A program made the translations under genes and the position numbers. Positions 1 to 9,137 of a stretch of 56,372 nucleotides of DNA are shown here, in pieces. Source of the DNA: an uncultured Nitrospira sp. (GTDB lineage: Bacteria; Nitrospirota; Nitrospiria; Nitrospirales; Nitrospiraceae); NCBI GenBank assembly GCA_902500785.1, contig CABVRW010000022.1:1-56372 (forward strand), read 5' to 3'. How positions within the stretch are numbered: position 1 is the first letter of the stretch; the number at the start of each line of letters is the position of its first letter. The notes beneath the pieces were generated by a model. That model did no database searches. It had not been told where the DNA came from and saw only the letters and a program-made list of their open reading frames with translations.

Positions 1-278
1 CGATTGCCTACGCCCTCGCCTTAGTGGCGGCAGGACGAGCTGATGCCGTGGTGACCTTGGAGGGAGGCAACGAATGGGATATCGCCGCCGGCGTCCTGTT
101 AATCGAAGAAAGCGGAGGACGTGCCACCACCGCCGCAGGCCATGCCTTCGCATTCAACCGTCCCGATCCCACCGTGCAGGGCACATTGGGCATGGCTGCG
201 GATCTGGCTTCGCCGGCCCGCGCGCACCTCATTCGGTTCAGTACCGCAGGTGCCGGCCTTCGCTCCCCTCTCGTCTAG
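1..278 (+). CDS. Inositol monophosphatase family protein, C-terminal part
   Basis: The reading frame is open from the window edge (first full codon at base 3) to a TAG at 276-278, so the 5' part of the gene lies outside. The visible ~91 residues contain EWDIAAGVLLIEESGG. This is the metal-site-2 motif (WDxAAG...EAGG) of the inositol monophosphatase / fructose-bisphosphatase / CysQ phosphatase superfamily, whose Asp binds a catalytic Mg ion. It is followed by the usual C-terminal segment. The family removes phosphate from inositol phosphates, sugar bisphosphates or 3'-phosphoadenosine nucleotides, and the substrate cannot be told from this fragment. The gene is co-directional with the dehydrogenase that starts 61 bp downstream. 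Confidence 0.8.
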   Translation, partial: IAYALALVAAGRADAVVTLEGGNEWDIAAGVLLIEESGGRATTAAGHAFAFNRPDPTVQGTLGMAADLASPARAHLIRFSTAGAGLRSPLV

Positions 279-339
279 CCCTTTCAACTGCCGAATCTTC
301 TCTGTACGATGGCCCGCATCGCTCACATGGAGGTGTCCG

Positions 340-1224
340 ATGAACGTGGCCTTGCTGGGTACAGGATTGTTGGGGCAGGCGGTGGCGGAACGGCTGCATG
401 CCACCGGCCACACCCTGTCGGCCTATAACCGTTCCGCTGAAAAGACCCTCGCACTGCAACAACAGGGTATTGCCATCGCCTCGAATGCGGCAGAGGCCAT
501 GTCCACCGCGGACGTGGTCCTCCTCCTGCTGTCGGACGCGACGGCCATTCGTGCCGTCCTCTTTGAGCCTTCCGCGAGCCGAGCGATCCGCGGACGTACC
601 CTTATTCAGATGGGGACGATCGGCCCTTCGGAAAGTTGTTCGATCCAAGCAGCCGTCGAGCACCTGGGCGGGCGCTACCTGGAAGCGCCGGTCCTCGGCA
701 GCATCGCCGAAGCGAAGGCGGGGACGCTCCTGATCATGGTCGGAGCAACTCCGGAACACTATGCCGAATGGTCGCCTCTGCTCCGTGCCCTCGGGTCGGA
801 CGTGCGTCTGATCGGCCTCCCCGGAAAGGCGGCGGTCATGAAGCTCGCGCTGAATCAGCTCATCGCCGCGGAAATGGCGGCCTTCTCCCTCAGTCTGGGG
901 CTGGTTCGCCAAAGCGGGATCGAGGTCGAGAATTTTATGGCGGTGTTGCGAAAGAGCGCGCTCTATGCGCCGATGTTCGACAAGAAACTGCCTCGACTGG
1001 TGGAGCGGAACTATGAGCGGCCGAACTTTTCCACGCGCCATCTGCTCAAAGACGTAGAGCTGACGGCCGCTGCCGCAGACACGGCACACCTGTTTTCCGG
1101 CGGGCTCTCAGGGGTCCGCTCTCTGCTGATCGACACCATTGCCCTGGGGCTGGGAGACATGGATTACTCCGCCGTCTATGAAGGGATCAATCCCGCAGCA
1201 GAACGTCGCGGTAACGGCTACTGA
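340..1224 (+). CDS. NAD(P)-dependent beta-hydroxyacid dehydrogenase (3-hydroxyisobutyrate dehydrogenase family)
   Basis: The 294-aa protein has the usual length for this family. The N-terminus MNVALLGTGLLGQAVAERL carries the GxGxxG dinucleotide-binding turn of a Rossmann fold. The middle has the substrate-loop pattern (EAPVLGS, residues ~109-115), and LPGKAAVMKLALNQ holds the GxxxxxxKxxxN signature with the catalytic Lys. Family members oxidise short beta-hydroxyacids such as 3-hydroxyisobutyrate or tartronate semialdehyde, or reduce succinic semialdehyde (GLYR-type). The exact substrate is not readable. The start at 340 was chosen because GGAGG lies 7 bp upstream; an upstream in-frame extension has no ribosome site. 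The 3' end overlaps the convergent lipoprotein gene by 7 bp. Confidence 0.88.
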   Translation: MNVALLGTGLLGQAVAERLHATGHTLSAYNRSAEKTLALQQQGIAIASNAAEAMSTADVVLLLLSDATAIRAVLFEPSASRAIRGRTLIQMGTIGPSESCSIQAAVEHLGGRYLEAPVLGSIAEAKAGTLLIMVGATPEHYAEWSPLLRALGSDVRLIGLPGKAAVMKLALNQLIAAEMAAFSLSLGLVRQSGIEVENFMAVLRKSALYAPMFDKKLPRLVERNYERPNFSTRHLLKDVELTAAAADTAHLFSGGLSGVRSLLIDTIALGLGDMDYSAVYEGINPAAERRGNGY

Positions 1225-1712
1225 GAAGCGGGCTCGGCGGGCAGAAGCCGGTTGCCCACTAACGACTGCACCTTCATCACGTGAAACCGCCCGCCGACCT
1301 TCTTCGGAGCGGTGTCCCCTTCGATGCGTGTATACCACCAACGACCATCGCCTTCAGAAAAGTCCGACGACAGCGTGATCTCGAATCCCCCTTCCCGATC
1401 ATTCTCGCGTTGAGCCCAGGCTCCTTCCCAGCGGTGATCGAGTACAACCTTGGTCCGAAACCGTCCGTCTTTAAAATCATAGCTACCGTCACCGAATCGA
1501 TCTAGCCTCAACGGCACGACCATCCCGCCTTCCTCGTATTCCCATTCACCTGCAAGGACAGGGATCTCCCCCCGCTGTAACGAAGCGTCTGCCGACACAG
1601 GCTCCGGCCGCGAAGCCTCTTGTGGACGCGGCGCGTGACTGCAGGCGGGCAACGCCAGCGCGCCGAGGCAAATCGACATCAAAAACAAGCTCTTGTAGTT
1701 CATCGTGTACAT
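1218..1712 (-). CDS. Small lipoprotein of unknown function
   Basis: This 164-aa protein starts with a short hydrophobic signal ending in the lipobox ALPACS, so Cys24 is the probable lipidated residue and the mature protein is anchored in the cell envelope. A low-complexity Pro/Glu stretch (residues ~27-45) leads to a compact beta-rich domain with many charged and aromatic residues (GEWEYEEGG, DHRWEGAWAQRENDREGG). I do not recognise the domain family. An internal Met four codons in could be the true start; both lie before the signal sequence. The gene is convergent with the dehydrogenase and overlaps its last 7 bp. Confidence 0.72.
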   Translation of the reverse strand: MYTMNYKSLFLMSICLGALALPACSHAPRPQEASRPEPVSADASLQRGEIPVLAGEWEYEEGGMVVPLRLDRFGDGSYDFKDGRFRTKVVLDHRWEGAWAQRENDREGGFEITLSSDFSEGDGRWWYTRIEGDTAPKKVGGRFHVMKVQSLVGNRLLPAEPASQ

Positions 1713-2139
1713 CCCATGTGTTTCCGAACGCCCTCACCTTCCAGTGCTTCGCGTAAGCACTTTACATACCACGCGGACTCACTTCGCTCAAGCCCCTCAC
1801 GAATTTGGCTCATTTCAACCACTCGCCGACTCTACTCCTTAATACCCTCAACGGTCGACCGCGTTACGACGTGGCTGCCAAGCCGGCTGGTTCGCCGAGA
1901 AGTGACGCCGTCGCGGGCCAGATCCTGTGTCACTCCCTGATCCGCCCCCATATATCCAGGGCTTTTCCTCCAACTTGGACGCCTCAAGGTCGGACTCCCT
2001 CAACCGATAAGGAGAAAGCAGGAAAGGCCTGCCCGACAGCGCAGTTCCGTCGTACGCTCATCGAGAAGGGATCCCGTGGTCGCTGTCACAAACCAATCCG
2101 CACCGGAATGATCAGGTCAGAGAAACAGCTAATCGCACC
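1713..2139. other. Gene-free stretch between lipoprotein and signalling operon
   Basis: These 427 bp separate the divergent lipoprotein gene and the first hybrid kinase, so they should hold promoters for both. Open frames across it have no ribosome site and look non-coding. I see no convincing -35/-10 pair, hairpin or repeat. Confidence 0.5.
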
Positions 2140-5043
2140 ATGAGTATCGCGCCATTTCCAGACAACGAACCACAGCGGATCGAGGCCCTCGCACGGTCCG
2201 AATCGATCCAGGCGCGGTGTCAATTTGCGCTCGAGCATGCCATCGACGGGATCGCCATCCTCGACCGAGCCGGGCGCTTCACGTATGTCAATCGAGCGCA
2301 TGCCGCGATCTACGGATATGACCCGGCCGAACTCATTGGAAAATCGTGGAAAGATCTGTACGTCTCCGACTGGGTGACCAAGATTGAAACCGTCTCCTTT
2401 TCCCTTCTCATGCAGCGGGGCCGATGGCACGGGGAAACTATCGGCAAGAAAAAGCTCGGCGACGTCATCTCGACAGAAGTTTCTCTCACGCTCTTCCCTG
2501 TGCAGGATGGGCAAGACGACTGGCTGCTCTGGACCAGCCGCGATCAGACGAAACAGAAAGCGGCGCGCGATGAGATTCTCGACACCCAAGCGAGGCTCCA
2601 GGCCGTACTGGATGCCGCCACCGAAGTCGCCATCATCGCCATGAATCTTGATGGCGTCATCACCGTGTTCAATCGCGGTGCGGAATGGATGCTGGCGTAC
2701 GATGCGCACGAGATGATCGGCACACAGACCCCTCTCATGCTTCACCTCCCGGCTGAAGTGGAGTCTCGGGGACGGGAACTGTCGTCCCAGTTCGGGCGGC
2801 CCATCGAGGGATTCGACATATTGGTGGAAGAGGCGCGGCAAGGCACGCATGAAGAACGGGAATGGACCTATGTCCGAAAGGACGGCCAGCAGATTCCCGT
2901 CACCCTCCTGGTCACCGCCATGCGGGACGCCTTTGGCTGCCCCACCGGCTACCTCGGGATCGCCAAGGATCTGACCGAGACCAAAGAGGCTGAAGCCGCC
3001 CTCCGCACAAGCGAGGAACGGTATCAGGTCGCCGTCAGAGGATCGAGCGACGGCATCTGGGATTGGAACATCCTGACGAATGAGATGTATTACTCACCGC
3101 GATGCAAAGAACTCCTCGGATATGAAGATGACGAAATCGATAATGTGTTCGTCAACCTCTCCGCTCGTCTTCACCCGGACGACGAGCGCGGCGTCCGGAC
3201 AGCGCTGGAGGCCCACCTTACCAACAAGACGCCGTACGACGTCGAGTATCGGTTGCGCGCCCAGTCCGGTCACGACCGCTGGTTTCGTGCGCGAGGGCAG
3301 GCGATGTGGAACGAACAGGGCCGACCTGTCCGTATGGCGGGATCGCTGACCGATATCACCGAGCGCAAGGCCGCCGAGCAGGCACTGTCCGACGCAGCCG
3401 CGGAACTCGCAGGCCGGAATGTGGAACTGCAGCAAGCGCGGGACCATGCCCTGGCCGCGACGAAAGCCAAGAGCGAGTTTCTTGCTTCCATGAGCCACGA
3501 AATTCGGACCCCGATGAACGCGATCATCGGGATGGCCGATCTCCTTCAGGAGACGTCGCTCTCGCAGGTCCAGCAGGAATATGTCACTCGATTCAGCCGT
3601 GCCGCCGAAAGCCTACTGGAGTTGATCAACGACATCCTGGATTTGTCGAAAATCGAAGCCGGGCATCTTGAATTGGAAGCGATCCCCTTCGACCTGCATG
3701 AGCTCGTCGACAGAATCGCTGAGTCGATGGCCGTCCGCGCCTATGCCAAAGGCATCGAATTGATCGCCTTCGTGCACCCGGACGTCCCCGCCACGGTCAT
3801 CGGCGATTCCACCCGCCTGCGCCAGGTGCTCGTCAATCTGGTGGGCAACGCCGTCAAATTTACGGAACGAGGAGAGGTCGTGCTGAGAGTGGAACCCGGC
3901 CGCGATCAGTCGTCGTCCGGGGCCCTTCGCTTCTCGATCTCCGATACCGGCATCGGGATTCCGAGCGACAAGATCGGGACCATCTTTGAGAGCTTCACGC
4001 AGGTCGATTCATCCACCACGCGCAAGTACGGCGGGACCGGTCTCGGCCTGAGCATTTCGAAACGTATCGTAGCGCTATTGGGGGGACGCATCGAGGTCGA
4101 CAGCCTCCTCGGGCAGGGCAGCACATTTTCATTTGTTCTGCGCTTCGTGCCCCCCGCCGTTCAGGAGCCTCTGTCGGCAATCCCCTCGATGAATCTCGAC
4201 GGACGCCGCATTCTCATTGCGGACGGCAACCGCACCAGTCGGACGATCATTCGGGATCACCTCTCCCGCCTGGGCGCGTTGATTGTCGAATCACCCGATG
4301 GCATCGCTGCCTTGACGGCCCTCGATACCGCGCGACAACGGGAGGAACCGATCGACCTGGCGATCTTGGATAGCCACCTCCCCGATCAGCACGGGGTGGA
4401 CTTGGCCAAAGCCATCCGCCGCCGAGCCGACGGCACCGCGCTTCCCTTAGTCATACACACCGCGGAAGTGCGCCGCGCCGCCACCCGTCGGACCGACGAG
4501 TTACACATTGCCGGCTATCTCTACAAACCCATCAGCCGCAAGCGGCTGCTCGCCGCGGTGGGCCTCGCGCTCCAGCACACATCGGCCACGCCCGCAACAC
4601 CGCCGCCAACGCCGGCTCACCCCGAGCAGTCCGCTGATGCTCCGCTGGCCATCCTGCTCGTCGAAGATCTGGAAGACAATCGCGACTTGATTGCCTTGTT
4701 TCTGAAAGCCACGCCCTACCGGTTGGACGTGGCAGAAAACGGCGCCGTCGGAGTGGAAAAATTTCAGACCGGCCCCTACGACCTGGTCTTGATGGATATA
4801 CAGATGCCGGTGATGGATGGCTACCAGGCCACGAGCATCATTCGGGCATGGGAACAGGAACGAGGACGCGAAACCACGCCGATCATCGCCCTGACGGCCA
4901 ATGCGTTCAAAGAAGACATCGAGAAAAGCCAGGCCGCCGGCTTCACGACACATCTGACGAAACCCATCAAAAAAAAGACGCTGTTGGAGGCCATTCTCAC
5001 GCACGCCCGGCCACGCGCCGACGAGACGGTCACCCATCAGTGA
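2140..5043 (+). CDS. PAS-domain hybrid sensor histidine kinase with two receiver domains
   Basis: This is a 967-aa cytosolic hybrid kinase with no membrane segment. The order is PAS (~25-140), PAS (~150-275), PAS with PAC (~290-412), a coiled linker, HisKA (~443-508) with phospho-acceptor His453 in SHEIRTPMN, and HATPase (~555-672) with an N-box ([11 protein letters not shown]), DTGIGIP and GGTGLGLSI. Two receivers follow, REC1 (~687-805, acceptor Asp744) and REC2 (~834-955, acceptor Asp886). REC1 is partly degenerate: IADGN replaces the usual paired acidic residues, while its Asp and the KP motif remain. REC2 looks complete. Family knowledge says phosphate passes His to Asp and then to an Hpt protein, and one is encoded two genes downstream. 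The signal is unknown. The upstream ribosome site is weak. Confidence 0.93.
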   Translation: MSIAPFPDNEPQRIEALARSESIQARCQFALEHAIDGIAILDRAGRFTYVNRAHAAIYGYDPAELIGKSWKDLYVSDWVTKIETVSFSLLMQRGRWHGETIGKKKLGDVISTEVSLTLFPVQDGQDDWLLWTSRDQTKQKAARDEILDTQARLQAVLDAATEVAIIAMNLDGVITVFNRGAEWMLAYDAHEMIGTQTPLMLHLPAEVESRGRELSSQFGRPIEGFDILVEEARQGTHEEREWTYVRKDGQQIPVTLLVTAMRDAFGCPTGYLGIAKDLTETKEAEAALRTSEERYQVAVRGSSDGIWDWNILTNEMYYSPRCKELLGYEDDEIDNVFVNLSARLHPDDERGVRTALEAHLTNKTPYDVEYRLRAQSGHDRWFRARGQAMWNEQGRPVRMAGSLTDITERKAAEQALSDAAAELAGRNVELQQARDHALAATKAKSEFLASMSHEIRTPMNAIIGMADLLQETSLSQVQQEYVTRFSRAAESLLELINDILDLSKIEAGHLELEAIPFDLHELVDRIAESMAVRAYAKGIELIAFVHPDVPATVIGDSTRLRQVLVNLVGNAVKFTERGEVVLRVEPGRDQSSSGALRFSISDTGIGIPSDKIGTIFESFTQVDSSTTRKYGGTGLGLSISKRIVALLGGRIEVDSLLGQGSTFSFVLRFVPPAVQEPLSAIPSMNLDGRRILIADGNRTSRTIIRDHLSRLGALIVESPDGIAALTALDTARQREEPIDLAILDSHLPDQHGVDLAKAIRRRADGTALPLVIHTAEVRRAATRRTDELHIAGYLYKPISRKRLLAAVGLALQHTSATPATPPPTPAHPEQSADAPLAILLVEDLEDNRDLIALFLKATPYRLDVAENGAVGVEKFQTGPYDLVLMDIQMPVMDGYQATSIIRAWEQERGRETTPIIALTANAFKEDIEKSQAAGFTTHLTKPIKKKTLLEAILTHARPRADETVTHQ

Positions 5044-5076
5044 GTAGAGGATGATTCAAACGAAGGAGCATTCGAC

Positions 5077-5106
5077 ATGATGGACCGACAAGGCATCGCC
5101 GCATGA
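5077..5106 (+). CDS. Putative 9-aa leader peptide coupled to the second hybrid kinase
   Basis: AAGGAG at 5063-5068 sits 8 bp before an ATG at 5077 that opens MMDRQGIAA and then stops. The stop TGA (5104-5106) overlaps the kinase ATG (5103-5105) as ATGA. The kinase itself has no ribosome site at the right distance, and no alternative start lies between its ATG and an in-frame TGA at 5052. The simplest reading is that ribosomes load on the mini-frame and re-initiate at the kinase. Expression of the peptide is inferred, not shown. Confidence 0.45.
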   Translation: MMDRQGIAA

Positions 5107-7859
5107 AGAGCTGGGAGCCCGGCGTCATCGCTTCACGGGCATGGTTTCCTCGACAGATCCTGGCGGTGGCAGGTCTGTCGCTCATCGTGGGAGGAATCGT
5201 CCTCTGGTCCGTCTCGTTCACGCTGCCCACCGCAGCGACCGAGGTGGCCAACAAGCTCGACATGCTTTCGCAGGACGACCACAACGATCTCCTCGCGACG
5301 CTCTTCCTCATCGGGGTTGCAGGATCGGCCCTCATCGTCACACTGATCGCACTGCTCCTCTGGAGTACCGTAAGCCTCCATCGCGCCCGGCTCCAAACCC
5401 AACGGGACCATCATCGTGCCTGTCGGGCTGAGTCACGATTCGTCACCGTGCTTGATGCCGCCCCGGATGTGTTGATCATAGCCGACGAAGCGGGACACAT
5501 TGTCTACGGCAACCGTATGGTGGAATCGACCTTCGGCTATCGCCCTCAGGAATTGATCGGCCGACCAGTCGAGGTGCTGATGCCGGAGCGATATCGGCAT
5601 CACCATCCCGAGCAGCGGAGCCACTACATGGCCACCCCCTCGACCAGACCCATGGCTGGGCACGCCGACCTGGTCGCCCAACACAAGAATGGACATGAGT
5701 TTCCCGTCTTGATCAGTCTGAGCCACGTAGCGATGGAAGACGGGACATACGTGGTGTCGGCAATCCGCGACATCTCCCAGATCAAGCAGGACCAGGACGA
5801 GCGGGAACGATTGTCTCGTCATATCCGACTATTACTCGATTCCACCGCCGAAGGCTTGTACGGCGTCGATCTCGACGGACGCTGCACTTTTGTGAATCGG
5901 GCCGGGGCGGAACTCTTGGGCTATACACCTGAGGAGTTGTTGGGACAGCCTCTGCATCACCTCATCCACCACTCCCATCCGGATGGCTCCCCCTGCCACG
6001 ATGCGCAGTGCGTGTTGGAGCGGGTCCGCCGGACCGGAGAAGGCTGCCGACTGGACGACGACGGGTTCTGGCGGAAGAACGACTCCGTCTTGTCGGCCGA
6101 AATCGACGCCCGGCCGGTATATGAAAACGGCAGGCTGACAGGAGCCTTCGTTGGCTTCACGGACATCTCCGAACGAAAGCACACGGAACTGGCCCTGGCC
6201 ACGACCGCCGCGATTCTCAAGAAACGCAATACGGAGTTATTGGACACCCGAGATCAAGCCCTGGCCGCAACCAAAGCCAAGAGCGAGTTTCTGGCATCCA
6301 TGAGTCATGAAATTCGGACTCCGATGAATGCGATCATCGGGATGGGAGATCTGCTGAAGGAGACGGTTCTCACCAGCCACCAGCGGAACTTCGTCGATCG
6401 GATTGCCCGAGCGGCCAACGCGCTGCTGGATCTCATCAACGACATCCTGGATCTGTCGAAGATCGAAGCGGGCCATCTGCATCTCGAGGCCATCCCGTTT
6501 GACCTCTCCGAGGTGATTGATGGCACGGCGGAACTGTTGGCGGAACGAGCCCATGCCAAGGGGTTGGAACTGGTGACCCATATCCCGCCGGAGGTGCCGA
6601 TCTGGGTCGAGGGAGATCCCACACGACTGCGGCAGATCCTGATTAACCTCGTCGGCAACGCCATCAAGTTCACCGACCAGGGCGGGGTGACCGTGGACGT
6701 GCGGCTGTCCCTTGAACCCAACGATGCCGCCCATCATCACATCACGGTGACAGACACCGGCATCGGTATCCCGGAGGACAAGCGTCAGGCCATTTTTGAA
6801 AATTTCACCCAGGTGGACTCATCGACCACACGTAAGTATGGAGGAACGGGGTTGGGTCTCGGTATCAGTCGGCGGCTGGTAGAAATGATGGGGGGAACCA
6901 TCTGGGTCGAGAGCAGACTGGGATTCGGCAGCACGTTCCACTTTACGACCCGTCTCCCCGCGCACCAGCCGAGTGAGTCCGATATGAACCGCGCGCTTCT
7001 CCGGACGTCTGCGTTGGCCGGCCGACGCGTGTTGTTGGCGGACGATCATGCGGCCAGCGGCCGGATGATACGGGAACACTTGTCGCGATTCTCGGCCGAG
7101 GTCCATGAAGCGCCCGACGGGGCCACCGCCCTGCAGATGCTTCGGCAGACTGTGGCACAAGGCAAGCGTTTCGACCTGGCGATACTTGACGACCGCATGC
7201 CCGTCTTGAATGGATGTCAGCTCGCCACAATTCTCAATACCGACCCCGAGCTACGGGCGATCCCAACCATCTTGCTCACGTCCGAGACAGGCCTTCCCGA
7301 CGCCCGCCAACCGGATGCCGTCGGATTCCGATCCTGCCTGGTCAAACCGATTCGGCGCGCGGCCCTGCTTCAAGCCGTCCTGCAGGCCCTCTCGTCCAAC
7401 CATCCGGCCGATGTTCCGCTACCAGGGAACCAGCCGGAGGGGTCGAGCCCCGGGAATGTCGGACCCCTGCGCATCCTGCTCGTGGAGGACCTTGAAGACA
7501 ATCGTGACGTGATCGCACTGTTTCTCAAGGATTGTCCGTACACCATTGAGATGGCCGAAGACGGCCTGGACGCTCTGGAAAAGTTCACGACCAGCCGATA
7601 TGACCTGGTCTTGATGGACATTCAGATGCCGCAGATGGACGGTTATGCCGCGACCGCGGCCATTCGCCGATGGGAATCCGACGCGCGTCGCGCACCGACG
7701 CCGATCGTGGCGCTCACGGCGAACGCGTTTCAGGAAGAACTCGACAAGAGCCTGGCTGCTGGCTGCGATGCCCATTTGACCAAACCCATCAAGAAGAAAA
7801 CCTTATTGGAAGCCATTCGCCGCTATGCCGTCACCTCGCCACGAAAGGAGGCAGCCTGA
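5103..7859 (+). CDS. Membrane-anchored PAS hybrid sensor histidine kinase with two receiver domains
   Basis: This 918-aa paralogue of the preceding kinase carries two transmembrane helices (~17-36 and 61-83) in place of one PAS domain. Next come PAS (~112-225), PAS (~237-357), HisKA with His402 (SHEIRTPMN), HATPase (DTGIGIP, GGTGLGLGIS), REC1 (acceptor Asp696, with an intact acidic pair in LLADDH) and REC2 (acceptor Asp839). The kinase core and REC2 are nearly the same as in the upstream kinase, including the [14 protein letters not shown] ending, which points to tandem duplication. The short loop between the two helices (~24 residues) is too small for a typical ligand domain, so sensing is probably by the PAS domains. 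It is the second gene of the operon, and its TGA overlaps the Hpt gene's ATG by one base. Confidence 0.93.
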   Translation: MKSWEPGVIASRAWFPRQILAVAGLSLIVGGIVLWSVSFTLPTAATEVANKLDMLSQDDHNDLLATLFLIGVAGSALIVTLIALLLWSTVSLHRARLQTQRDHHRACRAESRFVTVLDAAPDVLIIADEAGHIVYGNRMVESTFGYRPQELIGRPVEVLMPERYRHHHPEQRSHYMATPSTRPMAGHADLVAQHKNGHEFPVLISLSHVAMEDGTYVVSAIRDISQIKQDQDERERLSRHIRLLLDSTAEGLYGVDLDGRCTFVNRAGAELLGYTPEELLGQPLHHLIHHSHPDGSPCHDAQCVLERVRRTGEGCRLDDDGFWRKNDSVLSAEIDARPVYENGRLTGAFVGFTDISERKHTELALATTAAILKKRNTELLDTRDQALAATKAKSEFLASMSHEIRTPMNAIIGMGDLLKETVLTSHQRNFVDRIARAANALLDLINDILDLSKIEAGHLHLEAIPFDLSEVIDGTAELLAERAHAKGLELVTHIPPEVPIWVEGDPTRLRQILINLVGNAIKFTDQGGVTVDVRLSLEPNDAAHHHITVTDTGIGIPEDKRQAIFENFTQVDSSTTRKYGGTGLGLGISRRLVEMMGGTIWVESRLGFGSTFHFTTRLPAHQPSESDMNRALLRTSALAGRRVLLADDHAASGRMIREHLSRFSAEVHEAPDGATALQMLRQTVAQGKRFDLAILDDRMPVLNGCQLATILNTDPELRAIPTILLTSETGLPDARQPDAVGFRSCLVKPIRRAALLQAVLQALSSNHPADVPLPGNQPEGSSPGNVGPLRILLVEDLEDNRDVIALFLKDCPYTIEMAEDGLDALEKFTTSRYDLVLMDIQMPQMDGYAATAAIRRWESDARRAPTPIVALTANAFQEELDKSLAAGCDAHLTKPIKKKTLLEAIRRYAVTSPRKEAA

Positions 7860-8200
7860 TGAGTGAGAACACGCCTGAGTCGTCGGACCTCGAATCCTGG
7901 CCGTCTGAGGCGCGTGTCGATGCCTCGTTCGAGCCACTGATTCAGAAGTTCATGGCCAACAGGAAGAAGGAGATCACGACCATGGCGGAGGCCGTCAGCC
8001 AGGGCGATTTTGAAACGATCCGAAAAGTGGCACATGGCATGAAAGGCGTCAGCGGAAGCTACGGCTTTCCCGCGATGACGACCGCGGCGGCCCGCCTTGA
8101 GCAGGCCGCCAAGACTGCCGATGGGGGGTCCATCAGCCGAGACCTCAGGACGCTGGCGTCGTATCTTGATCGTGTCACCATCGTCTACGAGGAAACGTGA
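7859..8200 (+). CDS. Hpt (histidine phosphotransfer) domain protein
   Basis: This 113-aa single-domain protein has the Hpt signature VAHGMKGVSGSYG, with His59 as the predicted phosphorylated residue. Hpt proteins form a four-helix bundle and carry phosphate from the receiver of a hybrid kinase to the receiver of a response regulator. The start ATG overlaps the kinase stop (TGATG), and AAAGGAGG lies 7-15 bp upstream, so it is translationally coupled. Its position between two hybrid kinases and two single-domain receivers makes it the likely shared relay node. The acidic N-terminal 20 residues are probably disordered. Confidence 0.9.
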   Translation: MSENTPESSDLESWPSEARVDASFEPLIQKFMANRKKEITTMAEAVSQGDFETIRKVAHGMKGVSGSYGFPAMTTAAARLEQAAKTADGGSISRDLRTLASYLDRVTIVYEET

Positions 8201-8258
8201 TCGGCATGCAGCCTCGACTTCGACACATCATGACCGCCGAGCGAACAGAAAGGACCAC

Positions 8259-8678
8259 ATGACCAGCACCAAGGGCTCGCCTGGACTCACGATCCTCATG
8301 GTTGAAAATAAAGAAGATACCGCGTGTCTGTTGGAATTTGTGCTACAAAAGAATGGGTACCGTGTGATTCATTCCAACAATGGCAGCCAGGCCAAAAGCC
8401 TGATCTCAGCCATGGATCCTCCGGATGCCGTCCTCTTAGACATGACGTTGCCCGACACCACGGGGCTCGATCTCCTTGACTACCTGCGAACACAGACACG
8501 CTGGCAGACGACACCGGTGGCCCTGCTCACGACCAATGTCGAGAGCCTCGATTCGGTCCGGGCGGCAGGCCTCGGGGTCAACGACTATATTCTCAAACCC
8601 GTGAGCCCAACGCGGCTGGCGATGCGAGTGAACCGGCTGTTGGCGGATTCCAAGCGGAAACAGCCTCGAGTGGCATGA
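8259..8678 (+). CDS. Single-domain response regulator (receiver only), partly degenerate
   Basis: This 139-aa receiver has no output domain. The phospho-acceptor Asp is in AVLLDMTLP, the switch Thr is in ALLTTN, and the conserved Lys is in YILKPV. The acidic pocket reads MVENKED, that is Glu-Asn where receivers usually have two acidic residues, so metal binding and phosphorylation may be weakened. It is 58 bp downstream of the Hpt gene in the same operon, with AAAGG before the ATG. Receivers of this type act by protein contact (CheY/DivK style) or as a phosphate sink. No partner is visible. Confidence 0.87.
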   Translation: MTSTKGSPGLTILMVENKEDTACLLEFVLQKNGYRVIHSNNGSQAKSLISAMDPPDAVLLDMTLPDTTGLDLLDYLRTQTRWQTTPVALLTTNVESLDSVRAAGLGVNDYILKPVSPTRLAMRVNRLLADSKRKQPRVA

Positions 8679-8718
8679 GGACATCCCCCTCATGATCTGA
8701 TGACGAAGGAGTGCCGGT

Positions 8719-9114
8719 ATGGAACCCACCACGAACCGCAAACCCACCGTCCTCATGGTGGAGGACGAAGAAGATACCGCGAGTCTGCTCAAGTTTCTTT
8801 TGGAACGGGCGAGTTACGAGGTGGTTCACGCCAAAGACGGCCGACAGGCACAGGAATTGGTCGATACCCTACCTCTTCCCGACATCGTCTTGCTGGACGT
8901 GATGCTCCCCTTTCTGAGCGGCCTGCAGGTGCTGGTCTATATTCGAGGCAAAACGGCATGGGAGAAGGTGCCGATCGTGATGTTGACCGCCGATGGCAGT
9001 GAGCACGATATCAAACGCGCACTGGAGAGCGGAGCGAACGACTACATGCTCAAACCGTTCAACCCACGCGAGTTGACCAGCCGACTGAAGCGCTTCCTGA
9101 GCCCCTCGGCATAA
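8719..9114 (+). CDS. Single-domain response regulator (receiver only)
   Basis: This 131-aa receiver has a complete active site: acidic pair in LMVEDEED, acceptor Asp in IVLLDVMLP, Thr in VMLTADG and Lys in YMLKPFNP. There is no output domain. GAAGGAG precedes the ATG by 8 bp. It resembles the preceding receiver (shared EDTA..LLxF..L pattern) and is probably its paralogue with a full active site. As the most downstream phosphorelay component, next to the HEAT protein and the polysaccharide cluster, it could pass the signal to that machinery by direct binding. This is inference from position. Confidence 0.9.
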   Translation: MEPTTNRKPTVLMVEDEEDTASLLKFLLERASYEVVHAKDGRQAQELVDTLPLPDIVLLDVMLPFLSGLQVLVYIRGKTAWEKVPIVMLTADGSEHDIKRALESGANDYMLKPFNPRELTSRLKRFLSPSA

Positions 9115-9137
9115 GAGATTTCGGAGAAGAAATCCGC

